A DNA stretch of 64,000 nt, from assembly GCF_003062295.1 (NCBI RefSeq), contig NZ_PYCN01000003.1:434001-498000 (forward strand), in the 5' to 3' direction. Below, one piece after another: positions 1 through 7,448 of the stretch (position 1 is its first letter; the number at the start of each line of letters is the position of its first letter). This stretch comes from Bradyrhizobium algeriense (GTDB lineage Bacteria; Pseudomonadota; Alphaproteobacteria; Rhizobiales; Xanthobacteraceae). The notes under the pieces were generated by a model. The model saw nothing but the letters and a program-made list of their open reading frames with translations, was not told the DNA's origin and did no database searches. The position numbers were made by a program, and so were the translations under genes.

Positions 1-698
1 TCTACGACATCCTGCAAGTAGGCATGCGCGACCGTATCTTCTCCTACGATGGAAAACACCTGAAGATGCCGCCAACCGCGATCGCGGTGTGCACGGTGCA
101 AACGCCGATGCCGCCGATCTGGGTAACGTCGGGTCATCCAGAGACGCTGGGTCGCGCGATCCGCGACAACCACAATTTGTTCGTGACGGCGCTGCTCAAC
201 GGCCTCGACGCGGTGAAAGCCTTGCGCGAGCGGCTGGAAGGAATCGCGGCCAAGGAAGGCCGATCCATCGACAATACCCGCTTCGGCTTCCTGCGCTGCG
301 GTTATGCCAGCGACAACGAGAGCGAGATCATGTCCTATCTCGACAACGCCCGCTTCCAGCGCCGGGTATCGGAAAGCCTCAAGTTCCGCCGTGCCCAGAG
401 CGAAGACGGCTACCTCATCAAGGAGGAAGCCGGCCCGAACGACATGTCGCTGGAGACCATGCGCAAGAATCTGCCGGTGGGAAGCGTCAACCAGGTGATC
501 GACCGCCTGCTGGAGGAAATCAGCGTGCTGAAGCCTTCGCATATCGCGCTGCAGACTCAACTCGGCGATTTCGATCAGAAGACGATGCTGCGCCAGATCG
601 ACCTCTGGGGTGAACGGATCATTCCCGCCGTCCGCCGCGAGTTGAAAAGCAAGGGTGTCAGCGACGCCAAACGCGACAACGAAAGTGCCGTGGCGTGA
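1..698 (+). CDS. LLM-class flavin-dependent oxidoreductase (C-terminal part)
   Basis: This is the 3' part of a luciferase-like monooxygenase; the frame is open to the left edge, so the N-terminal FMN-barrel half lies outside the window. About 231 residues remain. The visible part has the late-barrel pattern PPIWVTSGHPETLGRAI followed by a helical C-terminus with many charged residues, as in bacterial F420/FMN-dependent monooxygenases. The family oxidises diverse small organics using reduced flavin supplied by a partner. The next gene is a flavin reductase that starts inside this stop codon (GTGA overlap), which supports a two-component monooxygenase. The substrate is unknown. Confidence 0.8.
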   Translation, partial: YDILQVGMRDRIFSYDGKHLKMPPTAIAVCTVQTPMPPIWVTSGHPETLGRAIRDNHNLFVTALLNGLDAVKALRERLEGIAAKEGRSIDNTRFGFLRCGYASDNESEIMSYLDNARFQRRVSESLKFRRAQSEDGYLIKEEAGPNDMSLETMRKNLPVGSVNQVIDRLLEEISVLKPSHIALQTQLGDFDQKTMLRQIDLWGERIIPAVRRELKSKGVSDAKRDNESAVA

Positions 699-1258
699 TC
701 GCGGCGCCATCCCCACCGATACCGCATACCGGCCAGCACCCGGCGGACGTTGACCTCACGCATTTTCCAGCGGTCGAGGCGAGCGAATTTCGTGATGCCC
801 TGCGAAATCTGGCGAGTGGCGTCGCCATCGTCGCCACAGGCGCGGGCGACGCCCGCCGCGGATTGACGGCAAGCTCCGTCACCTCGGTCTGTGCCGACCC
901 TCCGTGCCTGCTGGTCAGTGTCAACACCAAATCGGAGGCACACGATTCCATTCTCGCCAACGGGTACTTTGGCATCAGTTTGCTCAGAACCGGACAGGAG
1001 GCGCTGGCGCGGCATTTCGCGGGCCTTGACGGCGTCAGTGGTGCGGACCGATTCAGGAATGCGCCGTGGAGTGAAGGCGTAACCGGCGCGCCATTGCTGG
1101 ATACGGCGATATGCGCCATCGATTGCGTGCTACAGCAGCATCAGATTGTCGGCAGCCACGGCATCTTCATCGGGCGGATTGTTGCGACCCGACAACTCGG
1201 TGCCGGTAATCCCGTGATCAATTTTCAGGGCGAGCTTCGCACCCTGCCCTTCACGTAA
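695..1258 (+). CDS. Flavin reductase-like protein (FMN-binding, HpaC type)
   Basis: A 187-residue flavin reductase domain protein. It has the family pattern: an N-terminal FRDALRNLASGVAIVATG segment, then GLTASSVTSVCADPPCLLVSVN, which forms the flavin-binding face, and a C-terminal INFQGELR strand. Such proteins reduce FMN or FAD with NAD(P)H and pass it to a monooxygenase. The start is a GTG that overlaps the stop of the upstream monooxygenase by four bases, so the two are translationally coupled and probably form one enzyme system. The first 25 residues are Pro-rich and could be an extension. Confidence 0.85.
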   Translation: MIAAPSPPIPHTGQHPADVDLTHFPAVEASEFRDALRNLASGVAIVATGAGDARRGLTASSVTSVCADPPCLLVSVNTKSEAHDSILANGYFGISLLRTGQEALARHFAGLDGVSGADRFRNAPWSEGVTGAPLLDTAICAIDCVLQQHQIVGSHGIFIGRIVATRQLGAGNPVINFQGELRTLPFT

Positions 1259-1271
1259 CCGGATCGGCGCA

Positions 1272-1565
1272 ATGATCGTGCAATATTCGTCAAGCGGCCG
1301 CCTGATACTCCTGGAGCCAAACGATTTCCGCAATTTCAAACTTCTCTTGAAGGGTGAAGATCATTCGCCCCAGATCCCGGGTATTACGTTCGTCGACGAA
1401 CGCAATGCGCTGATTTCAATCGATCTCGTCCCCACACTACCCGGCCAGCCCGACGGCGAAAGCTGGCAAAAGAGCTATCTCGCCATGATCGAAGCCGCCC
1501 GCAAGCACGGCTGGATCGACGCGCAAGCAAACGCCATTCGCGCCCACGTCGAACGGACGACCTGA
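1272..1565 (+). CDS. Small hypothetical protein (97 aa)
   Basis: A 97-residue soluble protein of unknown function, 13 bases after the flavin reductase and in the same direction, so it is probably the third gene of that operon. It has no signal peptide or membrane segment. The middle has alternating hydrophobic strands (GITFVDERNALISIDLVP) and the end is helical (WQKSYLAMIEAARKHGWID). I do not recognise a family. Its position suggests an accessory role to the flavin monooxygenase, but that is inference only. Confidence 0.6.
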   Translation: MIVQYSSSGRLILLEPNDFRNFKLLLKGEDHSPQIPGITFVDERNALISIDLVPTLPGQPDGESWQKSYLAMIEAARKHGWIDAQANAIRAHVERTT

Positions 1566-1715
1566 CAAGCAAGCTCGCGACGTTAGGATCATGCGATTGT
1601 TCAGCATCCCGCCGCCAGCCCCCGGAACAAGCCACCCCTGTAAAGCAGTTCGCTGCTCTTCAAGCACTCGACCGCCCCGTCATCCAACCCGAGAGGTCTG
1701 GCGACACTGAACGCG

Positions 1716-1838
1716 TTCAGCGCTGCTCACAGTGGCCGTCGCTAGATTTTCTTTGATCTTCCGGTGCACACGTCGCGCACACGCCGCCTTCTAACTAATT
1801 GAAAGAATTAAACTCTCGTTCCAATCCATCATGGGCGC
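1716..1838. repeat. Dispersed repeat, block 1, copy A
   Basis: About 120 bases that recur with roughly 80-85% identity at 28635-28756. Shared landmarks are ttcagc..ctgctcac, gctagattttctttgatc, gtgcacac, and ctctcg.tccaatccatca. The copy lies in a non-coding stretch upstream of a truncated universal-stress gene. See also block 2 at 1971-2036. Confidence 0.75.
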
Positions 1839-1970
1839 TGTAGAGAATTTTCCAGCGTAAGCCGTTCATTTTATTGATCTATCTCGCTTCCGCTCGATCC
1901 TACGTGTGATTGGACCGACTGAAAAATTTTCGCGCGACCAAGCATCGGCATCCTAGTTCTTCTAGGATCA

Positions 1971-2036
1971 AATAGGTCCAGATTGGAAGCGAAAATCGCG
2001 CTTTCGCATTCTCAGTGCACACACAGCGTGCACACG
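1971..2036. repeat. Dispersed repeat, block 2, copy A
   Basis: About 66 bases matching 29142-29207. Shared landmarks are ataggtcc.gattggaag, gaaaatcg.gctttcg and attctcagtgcacac. It ends in paired GTGCACAC motifs, a palindromic core that could be a protein-binding site. In this copy blocks 1 and 2 are about 130 bases apart; in the other copy they are about 385 bases apart. Confidence 0.7.
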
Positions 2037-2089
2037 AAAGTCGAAGTGCACACGCGTAGATGCGCGATCACCTAACTGGAGGCAGACCC

Positions 2090-2284
2090 ATGATCAAAGA
2101 TATTCTTGTCAACCTGTCTTACGGGACATCGCAAGATGGCGTTTCCAACCACGCTACATCGGTTGCGGAGACCTTCGGCGCACACTCGCGCGGCGAGCCC
2201 ACTCAACGCGCGCCGATCGCTTGGCGCCATTGCCTAAATGAGCCAGCGTTTGCGCCGCTTGTAGTGCTTCACATCGCGGAATGA
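2090..2284 (+). pseudogene. Universal stress protein, N-terminal fragment
   Basis: The frame starts at an ATG preceded by a good ribosome-binding site (CTGGAGGCAGACCC) and reads MIKDILVNLSYGTSQDGVSN, then ATSVAETFGAH. This resembles the beginning of UspA-family proteins of the Bradyrhizobium group. Similarity stops near position 2190 and the frame continues for about 30 unrelated residues before a stop. A full member has about 270 residues, so this is a 5' remnant with its translation start intact. It meets the 3' end of the convergent livF gene. Confidence 0.6.
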
Positions 2285-3073
2285 TTTTCGCTTCTCCCCG
2301 GCGACGCCAAGATAGAACTCCTTGACATCCTCGTTTGCGGCGAGCGCCCTCGCCTCGCCATCCATCACCACGCGGCCATTTTCGAGGATATATCCGTAGT
2401 TGGCGTATTTGAGTGCCATATTGGTGTTCTGCTCGGCGAGAAGAAACGAGACACCTTCCTTGACGTTCAGATCCCTCACGATCTCGAATATCTCTTCGAC
2501 GATCTGCGGCGCGAGGCCCATCGAAGGCTCGTCGAGCAAGATCATCTTCGGGCGCGACATCAGCGCACGGCCGATCACGCACATCTGCTGTTCGCCGCCC
2601 GACGTATAGCCGGCGGTCGAACTACGCCGCTCCCCGAGACGGGGGAAATAGGCATAGACTCGCTCCAGATCCTGCGCGATCGCGGCCTTGCCGTCCCTGC
2701 GCGTGAAGGCGCCGGTCAGGAGATTCTCTTCGACCGTGAGGTGAGCGAAGCAACGCCGCCCCTCCATCACCTGAATGCAGCCACGCCGCACCACCTCGTT
2801 TGGCGACAGGGACTGCACTTCGACGCCGTCGAACAGGATCGAGCCCTTGGTGACCTCGCCGCGCTCCGCATGCAGCAGATTGGAGACCGCCTTCAGCGTC
2901 GTTGTCTTGCCCGCACCATTGGCACCGAGAAGCGCGACAATTCCGCCCCGCGGCACATCCAGCGATACCCCCTTCAACACTAGGATGACGTGATCGTAGA
3001 CAACCTCGATATTGTTGACGGACAGAAACAGCGCTGCCGCTTCTGTTGCCGTGGGGGCCTTAGGGTTTGACAC
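2234..3073 (-). CDS. livF: Branched-chain-type ABC transporter ATPase (LivF family)
   Basis: Cytoplasmic ATPase of a Liv/HAAT-type importer, 279 residues. Walker A is GANGAGKTT, the Q-loop region follows, the signature is the variant TSGGEQQMCVIGRAL (T for L), and Walker B is MILLDEPSMGLAP. Its C-terminus is about 35 residues longer than usual and very basic (KRKSFRDVKHYKRRKR). It starts at GTG with GGAGGGAGCAGC upstream. It is the last gene of a minus-strand operon running acyl-CoA ligase, livG, livH, livM, binding protein, livF. The substrate is probably a carboxylic acid rather than an amino acid, given the ligase. Confidence 0.9.
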   Translation of the reverse strand: MSNPKAPTATEAAALFLSVNNIEVVYDHVILVLKGVSLDVPRGGIVALLGANGAGKTTTLKAVSNLLHAERGEVTKGSILFDGVEVQSLSPNEVVRRGCIQVMEGRRCFAHLTVEENLLTGAFTRRDGKAAIAQDLERVYAYFPRLGERRSSTAGYTSGGEQQMCVIGRALMSRPKMILLDEPSMGLAPQIVEEIFEIVRDLNVKEGVSFLLAEQNTNMALKYANYGYILENGRVVMDGEARALAANEDVKEFYLGVAGEKRKSFRDVKHYKRRKRWLI

Positions 3074-3151
3074 GCTGCTCCCTCCAGACGGTTGCGGCTC
3101 TCGATATATCCGGGAGGAGGCGAACGCTCCTCCCGGATCGCCGAGATGTGT

Positions 3152-4471
3152 TCAGCTTTCTTTCGAGCAGTCGCGCGGCTGAATCTTCTTGTCCGCGGCA
3201 TACTTCGCGGAAATTTCGTCGACGAGCGGTTCGGTGTTGGATTGGTTGGCTGTGTACCAGTCGGAGATGACTTTCCAGCCCTTGCCGTCCCACTGCTGTA
3301 CGCGCCCCTCCCGCGCGCCCTCATGGTCGGAGCAGGAAATCTTGATCGGCTTCAACATGCCCTCGAAGCCGAGTTCCTTGAGGCGTGCATCAGAGAGGTT
3401 GAGGTTCTCCAGACCCCAGCGGACCTGCTCGCCCGTAAGCGGCTTCTTGCCGAACTTTTCCTGCGCCTTGCGGATCGCCTCCACGCCGAGCATGGCATTC
3501 GTCATACCGCGGTTGTAGAGAACCTCGCCGACCTTGCCAGGCTCCGACGCCCCTTTTCCCCTTGCATAGACGTACTTCTCCAGGTCGGCGTGCACCGGAT
3601 ATTTGCCTGCGCCATGCTGAAGCATCAGCGCCTTGTAGCCGGTTGCTTGGTCGCCCGCGGGCGTTACATCCGGCTCTGCGCCCGACCACCAGACACCGAT
3701 CATCCTGTCGCGCGGATAGGCAACAGCCGCTGCTTCCTTGACTGCCGTGCCGTTCATGACGCCCCAGCCCCAAAGTAAAACATAGTCCGGCCGGTTCTGG
3801 CGGATCGCCAGCCATTGCGACTTCTGTTCAACACCGGGGTGCGTGACCGGGATCGGCGTAAACTCAAAGCCGTGCTTCTGTGCCAGCACCTGCAGCATCG
3901 GGATCGGCTCCTTGCCGTACGGGCTGTCGTGATAGACCAGCGAAATCTTCTTGCCTTTCAGCTTATCGAAGCCGCCGACCTCTTTGGCGATGTGCTGGAT
4001 CGCGATATCGGCCGCCGACCAGTACGTGCCGAGCAGCGGGAAGTTATAGGAGAAGACGGCTCCATTCTTGGAATCGGCGCGGCCATAGCCCATCGTGATA
4101 ATCGGGATCTTGTCGGTCGCGGTCTTTTCGGTGAGGGCGAATGTAATGCCGGTCGACAGCGGATTGATGAACGCCGCGCCGGTTGGGCCCTTGCCCTTGA
4201 GACGCTCGTAACACTCAACGCCCTTGTCGGTGGCGTATCCGGTTTCGCATTCCTCGACCAAGAGCTTGACGCCGTTGATGCCGCCGTCGCGCTCGTTGAC
4301 AAGGTTGTAATAGTCGGCCACGCCGTTTGCGTACGGCACGCCATTCACGGCGTACGCGCCCGTCCGGTAGGATAGTATCGGGATGAACTGCTCGTTCTGC
4401 GCTGCAGCAGGAGAGGCAAACGCCCCGCCCGAAAGGATAGCTGCGGCCAGCATCAGTTTGTTGCGTAGCAT
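3152..4471 (-). CDS. livK: Branched-chain-type ABC transporter substrate-binding protein
   Basis: Periplasmic type I binding protein, 439 residues from the ATG at 4471, which has AGGAGGACATCAATC upstream; an in-frame extension to 4540 is less likely. A signal peptide is clear (MLRNKLMLAAAILSGGAFA, cut after SPAAAQ). The mature protein starts with the lobe-1 strand FIPILSYRTGAYAVNG and has the family's GVKLLVEECETGYATDKGVE segment. It belongs to the long ABC-binding family common in Bradyrhizobium Liv operons with acyl-CoA ligases. The ligand is not readable from sequence; an aromatic or other carboxylic acid is plausible. Confidence 0.9.
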   Translation of the reverse strand: MLRNKLMLAAAILSGGAFASPAAAQNEQFIPILSYRTGAYAVNGVPYANGVADYYNLVNERDGGINGVKLLVEECETGYATDKGVECYERLKGKGPTGAAFINPLSTGITFALTEKTATDKIPIITMGYGRADSKNGAVFSYNFPLLGTYWSAADIAIQHIAKEVGGFDKLKGKKISLVYHDSPYGKEPIPMLQVLAQKHGFEFTPIPVTHPGVEQKSQWLAIRQNRPDYVLLWGWGVMNGTAVKEAAAVAYPRDRMIGVWWSGAEPDVTPAGDQATGYKALMLQHGAGKYPVHADLEKYVYARGKGASEPGKVGEVLYNRGMTNAMLGVEAIRKAQEKFGKKPLTGEQVRWGLENLNLSDARLKELGFEGMLKPIKISCSDHEGAREGRVQQWDGKGWKVISDWYTANQSNTEPLVDEISAKYAADKKIQPRDCSKES

Positions 4472-4579
4472 GATTGATGTCCTCCTCTCTGAGCCCTCTT
4501 TTGTGTCGCGGGGGCTTTGCTTCCTCACTCCTTCCACCAACGGCCGTCACCCCCCGTGCGATCTCAGCCCAATCGCTCT

Positions 4580-5707
4580 TCAGTAGGGAAACGGCCAAAG
4601 TCTGAGCTTCTCCTTGCCAATCGATATGAGCCGGGCAAACCCATGTGGCTCCTTGATGAGAAAATAGCAGATCAACGATCCAAAGATGATGAATTCCAGA
4701 TGAGTAATCGTCTCTGTCGACAGCGGCACACCGAGCTGGGTTGGAATCAGGTTCAGCATGATCGGCAGAATGAGGATAAAGGCCGCACCGACGAACGAAC
4801 CCATGATCGATCCCAACCCTCCAATGATCACCATGAACAGAAGCTGCAGCGAACGGTCGATCGAGAAGGCGAGCGGCTCCCACGAGCCCAGATAGACGAA
4901 CGCCCAGAGTGCGCCCGCCACGCCGATGATAAATGAAGAGATCGCAAAGGCCGTGAGCTTTGCGTAGAGTGGCCGGATACCGATCAACTCGGCGGCGATA
5001 TCCATGTCGCGGATCGCCATCCATTGTCTGCCGAGATTGCCGCGAACGAGGTTCTTCGCCAGAACCGCGAACACCGTTACGAAGATCAGGCACAGCATAT
5101 AGCGCTCGATCGGCGTGCCTACGTTCAGACCGAAGAAATCCAGTGTCGGTGCATTGACCGACCCTGACGGCGCATAATTGGTGAACCACGACACCCGCAG
5201 GAACACCCAGTCAAAGAAGAACTGCGCTGCGAGTGTTGCAACCGCCAGATAGAGGCCCTTGATCCGCAGACTGGGAACACCGAAGAGGATGCCGACAACC
5301 GCCGCCGCGAGCCCGCCGAGCAAAATAGATAACAGTACGGGCAACGGCGGAATCGAAATCGCGAAGCCAAGCCAGGCAAGCGGAATATGAACGCCGGTCC
5401 CCAACTTGTAGGCAGAGTAGGCGCCGATGGCCATGAACGCGCCGCTGCCGAGCGAGATCTGGCCGCAATAGCCGACAAGAATGTTTACTCCGATAGCCGC
5501 GAGCGCGAGGATCAGGAAGGGCAGCAGAATGGCGCGGAGCAGATAGTCGCTGCCGAACGGCCAAATGTCGAAGTCGGCCAGCAGCGGCACCCCGATGAAG
5601 GCGATAGCGAGCAGGATACCGAGCGCAATACGATCCTGGCGGATCGGGAAGATCGCCATGTCCTCTGCGTAGGTCGTCTTGAATTGGCCTGCCTCGCGAT
5701 AAAGCAC
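4580..5707 (-). CDS. livM: Branched-chain-type ABC transporter permease (LivM family)
   Basis: Inner-membrane permease of 375 residues with about nine to ten hydrophobic segments. It carries the LivM hallmarks NILVGYCGQISLGSGAFMA and LRIKGLYLAVATLA, and GGLGSIMGSFVGAAF near the C-terminus. It starts at GTG with GAGGAGCTAGTC upstream. The N-terminus has a 25-residue cytoplasmic leader. It sits 15 bases after livH and before the binding-protein gene in the same operon. Confidence 0.9.
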   Translation of the reverse strand: MLYREAGQFKTTYAEDMAIFPIRQDRIALGILLAIAFIGVPLLADFDIWPFGSDYLLRAILLPFLILALAAIGVNILVGYCGQISLGSGAFMAIGAYSAYKLGTGVHIPLAWLGFAISIPPLPVLLSILLGGLAAAVVGILFGVPSLRIKGLYLAVATLAAQFFFDWVFLRVSWFTNYAPSGSVNAPTLDFFGLNVGTPIERYMLCLIFVTVFAVLAKNLVRGNLGRQWMAIRDMDIAAELIGIRPLYAKLTAFAISSFIIGVAGALWAFVYLGSWEPLAFSIDRSLQLLFMVIIGGLGSIMGSFVGAAFILILPIMLNLIPTQLGVPLSTETITHLEFIIFGSLICYFLIKEPHGFARLISIGKEKLRLWPFPY

Positions 5708-5722
5708 GACTAGCTCCTCGTC

Positions 5723-6652
5723 TCAGACACGTTCGATGATCCGCTCGCCGAGCAGCCCCTGCGGCCGCACGAGCAGCACGGCCAACGCCAGCACATAGGC
5801 GAACCAATATTCGATACCGCCACCAATATGCGACCCCAGGAACACCTCGGCGATCTTCTCGCCCGCCCCTACAATGAGCCCGCCGACGATGGCTCCCGGA
5901 ATGGAGGTCAAGCCCCCGATGATGAGAACAGGCAAGGCCTTCAGCGCGAGAAAGGTGATGGAGAACTGTACGCCCAGCTTGGTACCCCACACAGTCGCCG
6001 CAACCAGCGCAACGAGACCGGCAGCAAGCCAGACCACGAACCAGATCCAGCTGATTGGAATCCCGACCGACTGCGCGGCCAAGTGGTCGTCGGCAACCGC
6101 CCTGAGTGCGCGACCAGTCTTGGTTCGCTGGAAGAAGATCGCGAGACCCGCGACCAGAATGCCGGCGATAAAGGCGCCCCAAACATCCAGCTTGTTGACC
6201 AGAATTCCACCGGGAAAGAGATTTTCAAACAGGAACCAGGCGTCCGTCGGAAACAGCCGCAAAGGGTAAGCATCGGAACCGAAGATCATCTGCGCCGCAC
6301 CCTCGATGATGAATGTCACGCCGATGGTGGACATGAACAGCGTGAGGCCGTCCTGGTTGACAAGAGGTCCGATCACGAACCGCTCGATCAGCCAGGCGGT
6401 TATCGCCATGATCACGGCAGCGAAGCCAATGCCGAAGATGATCGCAGCCCAAAGCGGGAAACCCCATGCCACCAGCAGGTCGAGCGAGCGAACCAGCGCA
6501 AGCCCGGCGAGCAACACCATTGCGCCTTGCGCAAAGTTAAAGACGCCGGATGCCTTGAAGATCAACACGAAGCCGAGCGCGACCAGCGAATACAGAACGC
6601 CGGACATCAATCCGCCGATCAGAACTTCGAGAAATTGACCCAACGCGATCAC
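5723..6652 (-). CDS. livH: Branched-chain-type ABC transporter permease (LivH family)
   Basis: Inner-membrane permease of 309 residues with about eight hydrophobic segments. LivH hallmarks are GVLYSLVALGFVLIFKASGV with NFAQGAMVLL next, and GGLTSIPGAIVGGLIVGAGE near the end. It starts at GTG with AAGGAGCGTTGC upstream and follows livG by 10 bases. It pairs with LivM to form the channel. Confidence 0.9.
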   Translation of the reverse strand: MIALGQFLEVLIGGLMSGVLYSLVALGFVLIFKASGVFNFAQGAMVLLAGLALVRSLDLLVAWGFPLWAAIIFGIGFAAVIMAITAWLIERFVIGPLVNQDGLTLFMSTIGVTFIIEGAAQMIFGSDAYPLRLFPTDAWFLFENLFPGGILVNKLDVWGAFIAGILVAGLAIFFQRTKTGRALRAVADDHLAAQSVGIPISWIWFVVWLAAGLVALVAATVWGTKLGVQFSITFLALKALPVLIIGGLTSIPGAIVGGLIVGAGEKIAEVFLGSHIGGGIEYWFAYVLALAVLLVRPQGLLGERIIERV

Positions 6653-6662
6653 GCAACGCTCC

Positions 6663-7448
6663 TTAATGCGCGACGCCGAGATAGGCGTCGATCACGCCCT
6701 GATTCTTCTTGACCTCATCCGGGGTGCCGTCAGCGATCTTCACGCCGTGATCGAGCACCGCCACGCGATGGGAGAGATCCATCACCACAGCCATGTCGTG
6801 CTCGATCAGCGCAATAGTCGTGCCGTAATGATTGTTCACGTCGATGATGAACCGCGACATGTCCTCCTTCTCCTCGAGGTTCATGCCTGCCATCGGCTCG
6901 TCGAGGAGAAGAAGATCCGGCTCCATCGCAAGGGCACGGCCGAGTTCGACGCGTTTCTGCAGGCCATATGGCAAACGCGCAACCGGCACCTTGCGGATCG
7001 CCTCAATCTCCAGAAAATCGATGATCTCCTCGACCCGGTGCCGATGCTCGATCTCCTCCGCCAGCGCAGGGCCGTAGCGCAGCATCTGCCAAAAAAGGCC
7101 CCGGCGCATCCTCAATGTGCGACCAGCCATAATATTGTCGAGCGCGCTCATTCCCTTGAACAGTGCGACGTTTTGAAAGGTACGCGCGATGCCGCCACGG
7201 GACGCCTCGAACGGCTGCATCTGGGCGCGGGTCCGTCCCTTGAAGGTGATCGCGCCGTGATTGGGATGATAGAAGCCGTTGATGACGTTGAGCATCGAAG
7301 TTTTTCCGGCGCCGTTCGGTCCGATGATGGCGCGAACTTCGCCCTTCCTGATGTCAAACGAAACGTCCCTCAACGCTTTCACGCCGCCAAACGCTAGTGA
7401 TACGCCCTGGACCAGAAGCAAAATTTCGCTCGTATCCGACACCCTCAT
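6663..7448 (-). CDS. livG: Branched-chain-type ABC transporter ATPase (LivG family)
   Basis: ATPase of 261 residues. Walker A is GPNGAGKTS, Walker B LLLLDEPMAGMN, with an H-loop in LIEHDM. The signature region is PYGLQKRVELGRAL instead of LSGGQ, a substitution common in this LivG subgroup. The extra segment TFQNVALFKGMSALDNIM after the Q-loop is typical of LivG. Its start overlaps the stop of the upstream acyl-CoA ligase gene (ATGA), so the two are translationally coupled. Confidence 0.9.
   Translation of the reverse strand: MRVSDTSEILLLVQGVSLAFGGVKALRDVSFDIRKGEVRAIIGPNGAGKTSMLNVINGFYHPNHGAITFKGRTRAQMQPFEASRGGIARTFQNVALFKGMSALDNIMAGRTLRMRRGLFWQMLRYGPALAEEIEHRHRVEEIIDFLEIEAIRKVPVARLPYGLQKRVELGRALAMEPDLLLLDEPMAGMNLEEKEDMSRFIIDVNNHYGTTIALIEHDMAVVMDLSHRVAVLDHGVKIADGTPDEVKKNQGVIDAYLGVAH

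Noticed and set aside
1716..2036. Iteron-type replication origin suggested by repeated GTGCACAC
   Set aside because: Only a handful of motifs at uneven spacing, no DnaA boxes and no replication gene nearby. Kept only as a dispersed repeat.
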